Below are positions 8,040 through 15,528 of a stretch of DNA of 33,111 bases, in pieces. Within the stretch, counting starts at the first letter, position 1, and each line of letters begins with the position of its first letter. Below the pieces are notes generated by a model. It saw only the letters and a list, made by a program, of their open reading frames with translations, had not been told where the DNA came from and did not search any database. The position numbers were made by a program, and so were the translations under genes. The stretch covers positions 1 through 33,111 of the forward strand of contig JAIQCW010000030.1 in NCBI GenBank assembly GCA_020283715.1, read 5' to 3'. The stretch comes from Cytauxzoon felis. Lineage: Eukaryota > Apicomplexa > Aconoidasida > Piroplasmida > Theileriidae.

Positions 8040-8739
8040 TAATTAGTTTCTATATATATCCAAATTTTTATTCCGACTATTCCTTTTGTTGTTTTAACAT
8101 AATCATTTATATATAAAGTATCTGCTATTAAAGTAGAAAATAGTATATTTCCTTTCATGTATGTTATTGTTTTAGTTTTAAATCCTCCTTTACTAAAGCA
8201 TCCAGAATATGATATTTTTATTCCTTTTATAGAGTAGCTATCTCTAAATTTGTTGTCTAATAAAATATTTATGAATTTAGTTAGTTTGTATTTTAAATTT
8301 TTTTTTGTTTTATATAATGTTTGATTAAATGTATTATATAAAATAAGTTATTATTTAAATATTTAGATTTTTTTATAAGGATGTTAATATGTAAATGTGT
8401 AGCGTATAAATAAAATTTTGTGAAATAATTTATGTAGTTATAAAATAAAAAAATATTAACAAAAACTTGTGTTAATTTATCTTTTATTAGTTTTGAGAAA
8501 TTTACTGAAATATTTAAATTATAAAAATCATAGTAGTTACAGTTAATATATAGTAAATTTTTATTAAATTTTGATAATAAAAATTTAGATTTCAATAAAT
8601 ATAAAAAATTAAATAATAGTTGAAAAAATTTAAAATAAGTTAAATAGGATAGTTTTTTAGTTAATTTTATATATATATTATTAATATAGTTTGGGGTTAT
8701 TTTTGATCTTAATAGTATAGGGGAAGCTATTTTAGACAT
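8039..8739 (-). CDS. rps3: Ribosomal protein S3, frameshifted at an A9 run
   Basis: S3 lines the mRNA entry channel. The first frame (8739-8293) encodes a diverged N-terminal domain (MSKIASPILLRSK...). It ends in a stop just past nine A (8298-8306). The conserved C-terminal domain follows in another frame to 8039: IKGIKISYSGCFSKGG (compare G-I-K-I-x-x-x-G-R-L-x-G-A), FSTLIADTLYINDY (compare L-x-x-L-R-A-D-I-D-Y) and GIVGIKIWIYIETN at the end (compare Y-G-x-I-G-I-K-V-W-I). One added A, or two fewer, joins the frames. The stop overlaps the rpl16 start, as expected of an operon junction. Confidence 0.9.
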
Positions 8740-8993
8740 TTATTTTTTATTACCAGAATTGTAAATTTTGATGAAATGTTTTAATTTAAATCCAAATTTT
8801 AATGAGTTTATTTTAATAGGAAGAAATCTTTTTCCATTATAAACTTTAATTATAGTGTTATTAAATAATGATGAAATTTTAATGTTATTATTATATGTTT
8901 TAAGTATAAGATATTTAAATAATTTTTTTTAGTTAATTTAGCAATTAAGTCGTTAGATAGAAATACTTTTTTCCAAATATTATATAGTGTCAT
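8740..8993 (-). CDS. rps19: Ribosomal protein S19, frameshifted at an A8 run
   Basis: S19 contacts tRNA and the 3' domain of SSU rRNA. It starts at ATG 8991-8993 (MTLYNIWKKVFLSNDLIAKL, compare the family's K-K-G-P-F-x-x-x-x-L-L-x-K). After eight A (8923-8930) that frame soon ends. Another frame carries the conserved end: the KISSLFNNTIIKVYNGKRFL block (compare T-I-x-x-x-M-I-G-x-T-I-x-V-H-N-G-K-x-x-x-P), then GFKLKHF (compare G-H-K-L-G-E-F). One added A restores a protein of about 84 aa, close to the family's ~92. The start overlaps the rpl2 stop (ATGA) and the stop abuts the rps3 start. Confidence 0.85.
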
Positions 8994-9715
8994 TTACTTG
9001 TTTTGATTCCTTTATATTTTTTTCCTTTAAATGTATATCTAGTTTTTCTTCCTATAGGTGATTTACCTTCACCACCTCCATGGGGATGGTCACAAGCATT
9101 CATTGCAGCTCCTCTAACTTTAGGTCTATTCCCCATGTATCTACTATATCCTGCTTTATTGTTGTTTTTATCATTGATATATTTATTAGTATACCCATAA
9201 GAAGAGTAACAGTAATTATGTATAGATTTTAATTTGTTAGAAGGCATTTTTAAAACTGTAAATTTTGGTAAAAAATTTAATAATAAGGAATAACTTTTTG
9301 CAGCTACACATAGTTTAGAATGAGAAAAAGGTCTTAATTCTATGTTATATATTTTATCTCCTATAGAGAAATTAGCAAGATAACTTGTATTACCAAATAT
9401 TTTGTTTGATATATTAGAAAATCTTAAGAAATTATTAGGTTTAAATTGAAATGGTTGCAGTATATATCTAAAAGTTCCTTTTTGTTCACCAGATAGGCAC
9501 AAACTTAAAATTATATTTGAATTTCTATATAATTCATTTGTTTTTATTTTAGTCAGGTAGAATAAAGGATTTAAGTTAAGATCAATATGATTAAAATAAT
9601 TTAAGTCTATAGGGATATATAATGATTTATGTCCTGTTTCTTTGTGTCTAGATATAATATGTCCATAATTATTTTTACCTATTTTTTTATTATAATTAAT
9701 TTTGAAAATTATCAT
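8990..9715 (-). CDS. rpl2: Ribosomal protein L2
   Basis: L2 supports subunit association and the peptidyl-transferase centre. The C-terminal signature is strong: MGNRPKVRGAAMNACDHPHG followed by GGGEGKSPIGRK. The N-terminus has HISRHKETGHKSLYIPIDL (compare H-x-G-G-G-H-K-x-x-Y-R-x-I-D-F). At 241 aa it is shorter than the usual ~275, with the start beginning close to the conserved core. It ends in TGA, and that stop overlaps the rps19 start as ATGA, evidence that UGA terminates here. Confidence 0.97.
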   Translation of the reverse strand: MIIFKINYNKKIGKNNYGHIISRHKETGHKSLYIPIDLNYFNHIDLNLNPLFYLTKIKTNELYRNSNIILSLCLSGEQKGTFRYILQPFQFKPNNFLRFSNISNKIFGNTSYLANFSIGDKIYNIELRPFSHSKLCVAAKSYSLLLNFLPKFTVLKMPSNKLKSIHNYCYSSYGYTNKYINDKNNNKAGYSRYMGNRPKVRGAAMNACDHPHGGGEGKSPIGRKTRYTFKGKKYKGIKTSK

Positions 9716-9799
9716 TGGGATATATTTATTATTATATTTGAGAAAGTAAATGGGGAAGTTATGTTAAAAACAATAGAATTAAAAGTTGATTATTTAGGT

Positions 9800-10363
9800 T
9801 TAATATATTAAATTGATATTATTATTTTTGATAAATAAGTTATTATAATTTATATTATTGTATATTATATTATTAGTGTTTTTATTTAAGTTTAATAGGT
9901 TTGTATAATTTTTAATATTATTATTTGTAATATTATAAATAAATTTTAATAATTCTAAATTTAAAATTATAAGTTTATTTTTTTTATTATTTAATAAAGT
10001 TATTAATATATATTTAAACTTTTTAAATTTATGTAATTTTAATTGTCTTAATCCAAACCATATTGTGCTATTTTTAAGAATGTGAGATGATGATCTGTTT
10101 ATTCTAGCTTTTCCCATTTTTGAAGATACACGTAAAGATCTATTACTTTTGTTAAAATTTATTTTATTTTTAAAATTAAATAAATTATAACTTTTAAATA
10201 AAGTTTTAATATTATTAAAAAGTATATTATTAAATATATTACTATGTTTGTTTATTTTATATATTAAAAGTTTTAAATGATAGTTAAAATTATAAAAAAA
10301 ATTTAAATAAATTTTAATGTTTAATAGAATTATTAATTTAGAAATAGAAGTAAAATTTGTCAT
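9800..10363 (-). CDS. rpl4: Ribosomal protein L4
   Basis: L4 binds LSU rRNA and lines the exit tunnel. The diagnostic rRNA-binding loop is at about residues 80-105: SKMGKARINRSSSHILKNST then WFGLRQLKLHKFKKF (compare K-G-T-G-R-A-R-x-G-S-x-R-x-P-x-W-R-G-G-G-x-x-F-G-P). The rest is diverged, with an Asn-rich C-terminus. At 187 aa the length is close to normal. It heads the ribosomal operon. The 84-bp gap before rpl2 is too short for an intact rpl23, which normally lies there. Confidence 0.85.
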   Translation of the reverse strand: MTNFTSISKLIILLNIKIYLNFFYNFNYHLKLLIYKINKHSNIFNNILFNNIKTLFKSYNLFNFKNKINFNKSNRSLRVSSKMGKARINRSSSHILKNSTIWFGLRQLKLHKFKKFKYILITLLNNKKNKLIILNLELLKFIYNITNNNIKNYTNLLNLNKNTNNIIYNNINYNNLFIKNNNINLIY

Positions 10364-10397
10364 TTTATATTATATGAGGTGAAACATTTATTATGTT

Positions 10398-10471
10398 TAG
10401 ATTACCAGGGGCTCGAACCCTGAATAAATCGCTTAAAAAACGAGTACTTTATCCTGTTAAGCTAGTAATCT
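10398..10471 (-). tRNA. trnK: tRNA-Lys(UUU)
   Basis: Acceptor AGATTAC/GTAATCT, D stem GCTT/AAGT, anticodon loop TTTTTAA (UUU), T arm CAGGG-TTCGAGC-CCCTG. First gene downstream of the tRNA cluster and closest to rpl4. Confidence 0.93.
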
Positions 10472-10477
10472 TTAAGG

Positions 10478-10550
10478 TCAAAATAATTGGAATTGAACCA
10501 ATATTTTTCGTCCCCAAAACGAATATGTTAATCGATTACATCATATCTTG
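10478..10550 (-). tRNA. trnP: tRNA-Pro(UGG)
   Basis: Acceptor CAAGATA/TATTTTG, D stem ATGT/ACAT, anticodon stem TTCGT/ACGAA with loop TTTGGGG (UGG), T arm ATTGG-TTCAATT-CCAAT. Confidence 0.93.
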
Positions 10551-10576
10551 GTATAACAAAAACATAAAAGTTTTAA

Positions 10577-10646
10577 AGCTATACTCAGATTTTAACTGAG
10601 ATAATAATAATCTGCAATTATTTACTTTATATTAAGTTATATAGCT
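10577..10646 (-). tRNA. trnC: tRNA-Cys(GCA)
   Basis: Acceptor AGCTATA/TATAGCT, D stem ACTT/AAGT, anticodon stem AATAA/TTATT with loop TTGCAGA (GCA), T arm CTCAG-TTAAAAT-CTGAG. Confidence 0.93.
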
Positions 10647-10664
10647 GTAAATAAAATTTGTTCA

Positions 10665-10745
10665 TAAGTAAGATCAGATTCGAACTGATGTAGAATATTC
10701 CATAGATCTACAATCTATTCCTTTTAACCACTTAGGTACTCACTT
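10665..10745 (-). tRNA. trnY: tRNA-Tyr(GUA), long variable arm
   Basis: Acceptor AAGTGAG/CTTACTT, anticodon stem ATAGA/TCTAT with loop TTGTAGA (GUA), a long variable arm (GGAATATTCTAC) as in bacterial and plastid tyrosine tRNAs, T arm ATCAG-TTCGAAT-CTGAT. Confidence 0.93.
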
Positions 10746-10749
10746 TTAT

Positions 10750-10822
10750 CACTTTAAAGGAAACTTGAATTCCTATTTTTTTCTTGAAAAAAAAATGTCT
10801 TAACCTATTAAACGATTAAAGC
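10750..10822 (-). tRNA. trnE: tRNA-Glu(UUC)
   Basis: Acceptor GCTTTAA/TTAAAGT, D stem GTTT/AGAC, anticodon stem TTTTT/GAAAA with loop TTTTCAA (UUC), T arm AGGAA-TTCAAGT-TTCCT. The anticodon arm is almost pure A and T. Confidence 0.92.
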
Positions 10823-10828
10823 TTTTTA

Positions 10829-10900
10829 CGAAATTAATGAGAATTGAACTCATATCACTACAATGACAATGTAATATTTTAACCATTAAACTATAATTTC
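10829..10900 (-). tRNA. trnD: tRNA-Asp(GUC)
   Basis: Acceptor GAAATTA/TAATTTC, anticodon loop TTGTCAT (GUC) on stem TTACA/TGTAG, T arm ATGAG-TTCAATT-CTCAT. Confidence 0.93.
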
Positions 10901-10921
10901 TAAAAATAATTTAATTTATTC

Positions 10922-10999
10922 AAGAAAGAAAGGGATTTGAACCCTTGATTGTATACTAAATTAGCACTTTAGTTCTTTTAACCACTCAGACATCTTTCC
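10922..10999 (-). tRNA. trnS: tRNA-Ser(GCU)
   Basis: Acceptor GGAAAGA/TCTTTCT, anticodon stem CTAAA/TTTAG with loop GTGCTAA (GCU), variable region of about 9 nt (short for serine), T arm AAGGG-TTCAAAT-CCCTT. Confidence 0.9.
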
Positions 11000-11002
11000 T
11001 TG

Positions 11003-11282
11003 TAGAAATGAAGGGACTCGAACCCTTAATTTTTATTTTTTAAATAAATGGATTTTCTTTTATTTAACTTAAGACTTTTTTTAGTTATATACAAAATATT
11101 CATTTATTTGTAGTTGTTAAATAAAGTCGTTAGAACCCAATATGGATTACAGAATTATAGGTTTCTTGATGTTTTTAAATGATTTTAATTAATTTCATTA
11201 TCTTTATTTTCAGGTAATAAAATATCTTATGTATTTTATTTATTTAAAGTCCATTGTGTTTACCAAATTTCACCACATTTCT
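11003..11282 (-). tRNA. trnL: tRNA-Leu(UAA) with a group I intron
   Basis: Exon 1 (11282-11247): acceptor AGAAATG, D arm GTG...CAC, anticodon stem ATGGA, then CTT. Exon 2 (11056-11003): AAAA, stem TCCAT, long variable arm, T arm AAGGG-TTCGAGT-CCCTT, acceptor CATTTCT. The joined loop is CTTAAAA (anticodon UAA). The interruption falls right after the first anticodon base, the classic site of the plastid/cyanobacterial tRNA-Leu group I intron. Confidence 0.93.
11057..11246 (-). other. Group I intron in trnL(UAA), about 190 nt
   Basis: It splits the anticodon loop between positions 34 and 35. The last intron base before exon 2 is G, as group I splicing requires, and the last exon 1 base is T (U in RNA). 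The 3' half keeps a core-like segment, ATTGGGTTCTAACGACT, resembling the P7/J region of plastid tRNA-Leu introns (...G-T-T-C-T-A-A-C...). It has no room for an internal ORF and is small for the class. Catalytic status is inferred, not shown. Confidence 0.85.
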
Positions 11283-11315
11283 TGTTATAAATTTTGTTTT
11301 AATTTTATAAGTCAA

Positions 11316-11389
11316 GGTAAATAAAGAGATTCGAACTCTTATTCAAGAAATCCATAATTTCCACCCTTAACCTTTTGGATATATTTACC
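11316..11389 (-). tRNA. trnH: tRNA-His with an unusual AUG anticodon
   Basis: An eight-base-pair acceptor GGTAAATA/TATTTACC provides the extra G(-1):C73 pair that marks histidine tRNAs. Anticodon stem GGAAA/TTTCT, loop TTATGGA, so position 34 is A (anticodon AUG) where GUG is expected. T arm AAGAG-TTCGAAT-CTCTT. It is the only candidate histidine tRNA in the window. Confidence 0.85.
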
Positions 11390-11403
11390 TTTACTTATTT
11401 TTA

Positions 11404-11484
11404 TGTATCTAAGTAGATTCGAACTACTGATATTGATTTAATGAGTTATGAGCTCACCGCTATTGACCTCTAAGCGATAGATAC
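11404..11484 (-). tRNA. trnM: tRNA with CAU anticodon (elongator Met, or Ile2)
   Basis: Acceptor GTATCTA/TAGATAC, anticodon stem GTGAG/CTCAT with loop CTCATAA (CAU), variable region about 12 nt, T arm AGTAG-TTCGAAT-CTACT. It is distinct from the initiator type at 19595 and 20233. It could be elongator Met or an Ile tRNA whose C34 is modified to lysidine. AUA codons are abundant here and no UAU anticodon was found. Confidence 0.85.
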
Positions 11485-11556
11485 TATATATAAAGGGATT
11501 TTAACCCTCAAAATTAATTTGGAAGATTAATATTTTAACAATTAAATTATATATAT
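11485..11556 (-). tRNA. trnG: tRNA-Gly(UCC)
   Basis: Acceptor ATATATA/TATATAT (pure AT), D stem ATTT/AAAT, anticodon stem TTAAT/ATTAA with loop CTTCCAA (UCC), T arm GAGGG-TTAAAAT-CCCTT. Confidence 0.9.
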
Positions 11557-11572
11557 AAAAGTTTATTGTTAG

Positions 11573-12205
11573 TTAGTTTAATGTATTTTCTTTAAGAGTG
11601 CAATTATAAAATTGTTTAGTATTAATTTTAAGTTTAAAATATTTTACACATAATATTGTGTTTAATAAAACTTTATTCATTTTAATTAAAGTAAATTTTT
11701 TATCATTATTTAGATTTGTTAATTTTACTATTTTTTTGCAATGAATATTATCTTTAATATTTTGAATAATATAGTTATATGATAATATATTTTTCAATAA
11801 AACGTTATTTATATTATATACATATATGTATTCTTCAGGTTTAATTATTCTAGTATAAGAATTTATAATTCTATTATTAACTATTATATGGTTATGGTTA
11901 ATATTTTGTCTAGCCTGGTTTAATGTTAAAAATAATTTTGTATTGAACAGTATGTAGTCTAACCTAAATTTTAATATATTATATAATTTGATTAAATTGT
12001 ATACATTAAATTTATTTAAGTATGATTTAATTTTATTTTTGGTTAAATTATATAATAATTTTAATATTTTTACTTTTAAAGGTAACTTATATATTTTAAT
12101 ATGTTTTTTAAAATGTATATTAAAATTTATTTTAGTTGTGAAACCGTTTAAAATATTTAATTTTAAATTTTTTAAAATTTTTATTTTACTTAAATTTGTT
12201 TTCAT
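11573..12205 (-). CDS. rps4: Ribosomal protein S4
   Basis: S4 is a primary assembly protein of the small subunit. The S4 RNA-binding domain is clear at about residues 80-135: RLDYILFNTKLFLTLNQARQ, then INHNHIIVNNRIINS (compare R-L-D-x-x-x-x-R-x-G...x-T-x-x-x-A-R-Q-x-V-x-H-x-H-I-x-V-N). At 210 aa it has the usual length. It is surrounded by tRNA genes, with trnG downstream and trnT upstream. Confidence 0.93.
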   Translation of the reverse strand: MKTNLSKIKILKNLKLNILNGFTTKINFNIHFKKHIKIYKLPLKVKILKLLYNLTKNKIKSYLNKFNVYNLIKLYNILKFRLDYILFNTKLFLTLNQARQNINHNHIIVNNRIINSYTRIIKPEEYIYVYNINNVLLKNILSYNYIIQNIKDNIHCKKIVKLTNLNNDKKFTLIKMNKVLLNTILCVKYFKLKINTKQFYNCTLKENTLN

Positions 12206-12229
12206 ATGTTTTTTAATAGATAGATTTGA

Positions 12230-12302
12230 AGCTAATAAAGAGATTTTAACTCATACTTAATTAATTACAAATTAATTGTTTTAACATTTAAACTATATTA
12301 GC
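12230..12302 (-). tRNA. trnT: tRNA-Thr(UGU)
   Basis: Acceptor GCTAATA/TATTAGC, D stem GTTT/AAAC, anticodon stem ATTAA/TTAAT with loop TTTGTAA (UGU), T arm ATGAG-TTAAAAT-CTCTT with one mismatch. Confidence 0.92.
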
Positions 12303-12317
12303 TCTATATGCTTATAT

Positions 12318-12348
12318 AGTTAATAAATATTACTCATATTTATTAACT
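12318..12348. repeat. Perfect 12-bp inverted repeat (hairpin)
   Basis: AGTTAATAAATA, a 7-nt loop, then TATTTATTAACT: a fully paired 12-bp stem between the LSU rRNA 3' end and trnT. Strand composition reverses here (see findings). It may also act in rRNA 3' processing. It is not an anticodon arm, because the loop lacks T33. Confidence 0.85.
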
Positions 12349-12389
12349 TATTTTCAAATTAAATAAAATTCGAATCTACAAATAATAAA

Positions 12390-13306
12390 ATTAAATATAT
12401 TTGTATATGTACATTCTATCATATATCATATTTATTTTTTATAAATAATCTCTTATTTACTATTAAAATAGAACATATTTAAATTAATATTTTTACTTAT
12501 ATGCTTTCAGCAATTATTTTCTTTCTATATGTAACTTCTCAATATTTACTTATATTATATATAAAATAACATAAATAACTGATACATCATTGATATAGTT
12601 CTTTTAATCCTTACGTACTAAAAAGAATTATCGCAATGTTCTATTAATTTACACCGGATATGGACCAAACTGTCTTGCGACGTTCTGAACCCAGCTCACG
12701 TACCGCTTTAATGGGTGAACAAACCAACCCTTGGAACCTACTTCAGCTCCAGGATGCGATAAGCCGACATCGAGGTGCCAAACCTCCCTGTCGATATGAA
12801 CTCTTAAGAGAGATCAGCCTGTTATCCCTAGAGTAACTTTTATCCGTTTATCGATAATATTACCATTAGTTATATTTATCGGATCTATAAGACCAACTTT
12901 CGTTACTGTTTAATATGTACATTTAACAGTTAAGCTATTAATAACCTTTAATATCATATATTATCTTTTTAGATAATAATTAATAACCTTTGTTCACCTC
13001 CGTTACTATTTAGGAGGGGACCGCCCCAGTCAAACTATCCAGTTTAAAATAATCTAATTAAATATTTATATTTAAATTATTAGAAATACTTATATTAAAA
13101 AAATGGTATTTCATATATCAAAAACATTAAAAAATATTTAATATTCCCAAACCATCTATTCTACATAAATTAATATTTTCTTTCGTTTTTAAAACATAGT
13201 AAAGCTTCATAGGGTCTTTCTGTCCTTGTGTAAATAGTCCGTATCTTCACAGACATTATTATTTCATTGAATTTTTCTTTAAGACAGAACTCAAATCGTT
13301 ACGCCT

Positions 13307-13350
<44 letters not shown>

Positions 13351-15180
13351 TGGACCGTTATGAATACAGCCGCCGTTTAACTAGAGCTTATAAAAATATT
13401 TCTATAAATATTTTTTTTAACTTACTAGAACTGGGCAGGCGTCAATTCTTATACATCATTATTAAATTTAGCAAGAATCTGTGTTTTTGATAAACAGTCG
13501 TTTGAGTCTAGTATATTATACTATAAAAGCATTCTTTATCCAAATGTTACAGAATCATTTTGCCTAGTTCCTTAAAGAAAAGTTATTCATCTCCTTAGTA
13601 TATTTACTACTTATTTACTTGCATCAGATTTAATACGAATACATTAAATATTTTATTAATTAAAATATTTCTATTAACAAGTTAATATGAAAATATTGTT
13701 ATAGTATCAAAATTAACTTATTAAAACTTTATATAAACTTTAATATTTAATATAGTATAAGATTATTAACTTATTTTATATCATCAAATATGTTTATAAC
13801 TTATTTTTAGACTTCGACTAACCCTATTTGATACACTCAATTAATAGGAAATCTATAAACAATAGGAGTATTAGATTTTATCTAATATTTTATTACTTAA
13901 ATCGGCATTATCACTTTTATTTTTATTGTTAATATTCTCATATTAATTTTACTAAAAATAAAACGCTCTTCTACCAGATAAATACTTAATTTAATATTTA
14001 CTTTATAATTTCGGTTATATACTTATTCTCGATTATTTTAGATATTTAATTACTATACTAATGAGCTACTACGCACTCTTTAAACAATAGCTGCTTCTAA
14101 GCTTATATTTTAGTTGTAAAAATAAATAAAAATCTTTAACTAAATATATATTTTAAGACCTTATCAAATAATTAGGGCTGTTTCCCTTTTGACATATTAA
14201 GCTTAACCCTAATAGTCTCAATTTCATATATAATTTTTATTATAATTTATAATGATAAAATTATAAAATAATATAACAATAATTTTTAGTTTATTAAATA
14301 TCAATATTAATATGTATACTAATACGGATACTAAATAGAGCTGTATCTTTTGTTAATTATATTAATCTGTACTTAAATACATTTCGAAGAGAATCAGCTA
14401 GCTCCAAATTCGATTAGCATTTCACCTCTAATTACATTTCTTCTAATAATTTTGCAACATTAACTAGTTCGAACATCGTATATTACTATACAATTTCTGA
14501 ACATAATTAGATCATTTGGGTTCGGATCTATAATTATTAATCATAATATCGTTTTTTAATTTAAACTCGTTTAAACTCTTACTATATATTTTATTTAATA
14601 AAATTAAGGTAATTAATAATTATAACTCACCGACTCATTCTTCAACAAGCATTTAGTTAAATTAAACTATCTCATTAATTTAAACTAAATAAACTTCATA
14701 AAATTTAAAATTTCATGTTCTATTTCACTTTTTTATCCAAAAATCTTTTCATCTTTCCTTCACAGTACTAATTCCCTATAAAATTCTATAATATTATATA
14801 AAATTTTTAGATGGTTCTAAATAACATAATCAAACAAATTAAATATTCATTTTACATATTAAATTTCAAATATATATTATCTAATACTTAATTACTAATT
14901 ATAATTAGATATATTTCTTTTCATTCGCCATTACTAAGAAAATTGTTGTTATTTTATATTCCTTTAAATACTAAGATGATTCAGTTCTTTAAGTAATCTT
15001 ATAAATTTTTTTTACAAAAAATATTAAAAATATTCCCTTATATTCAGTGACTTTATATTAATTAATGATAAATCATTTAATATAAATATTCATTGTATTA
15101 CTATGACCTTCTTCGGTTATAAAATTTTAGAAATCCATTTTAAATTTTAATTAAAATAAAACTATTATTATTTTAATACC
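12390..15180 (-). rRNA. rrl: Large-subunit (23S-like) rRNA
   Basis: The minus strand carries conserved LSU segments: near the 3' end, the sarcin-ricin-loop region is altered (TTAGTACGTAAGGA at about 12610-12625) and GCTGAAAGCAT follows near 12505; the peptidyl-transferase region GTTCAGAACGTCGCAAGACA lies around 12670-12690; the intersubunit and GTPase-centre helices occur through the middle; and AGTAATGGCGAATGAAAAG lies near 14925-14945 at the 5' end. Ends are approximate (within tens of bases). It is transcribed after SSU on the same strand. There is no second rRNA copy in the window. Confidence 0.93.
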
Positions 15181-15195
15181 AAAATCAATTTAATG

Positions 15196-15268
15196 AAAAA
15201 TAAATGGATTTTAACCATTATAAATTTATAAATTTATTATAAATCATTTTATTTTAAATTATATTTTT
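15196..15268 (-). pseudogene. tRNA-like element in the rRNA spacer (degenerate?)
   Basis: Exactly 73 nt with acceptor AAAAATA/TATTTTT, TA at positions 8-9, D stem ATTT/AAAT, G26, and a good T arm AATGG-TTAAAAT-CCATT. The anticodon region is pure AT and forms no standard 5-bp stem with a 7-nt loop (the best fold gives loop ATAAATT). It may be a decayed tRNA, or coincidence in AT-rich DNA. The rest of the spacer (15269-15477) shows nothing I recognise. Confidence 0.3.
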
Positions 15269-15477
15269 CTTATTTTTATTTTAAAATCTTTAATTCTTTA
15301 TTATATTATCATTAATAAGTATTAATAATAGTATAATCTAAATATATTAAATTTAACATAACTAAATTCAATTGGAATTAATGTTATTTAAAATTTATAT
15401 TACAAATCTAATCTAAGATCAAAATAAAACTAATTCAATTTATATTTTCAAAACATTACAACCTTTAAAAAAAATTT

Positions 15478-15480
15478 AAA

Positions 15481-15528
<48 letters not shown>

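Noticed and set aside
9716..9799. rpl23 remnant between rpl4 and rpl2
   Set aside because: One frame gives a short peptide (NSIVFNITSPFTF...) vaguely like an L23 strand-helix, but 84 bp is too short and the likeness is within chance.
9003..9811. Plus-strand ORFs over rpl2 and its upstream gap
   Set aside because: Antisense to conserved rpl2 residues; no plausible product.
10393..10599. Plus-strand 68-aa ORF over trnK, trnP and trnC
   Set aside because: Covers three well-folded tRNA genes on the other strand; the reading is incidental.
12355..12425. A further tRNA just after the LSU rRNA
   Set aside because: A TTCGAAT T-loop with a wobble stem is present, but no matching acceptor and anticodon arms; probably part of, or next to, the rRNA 3' end.
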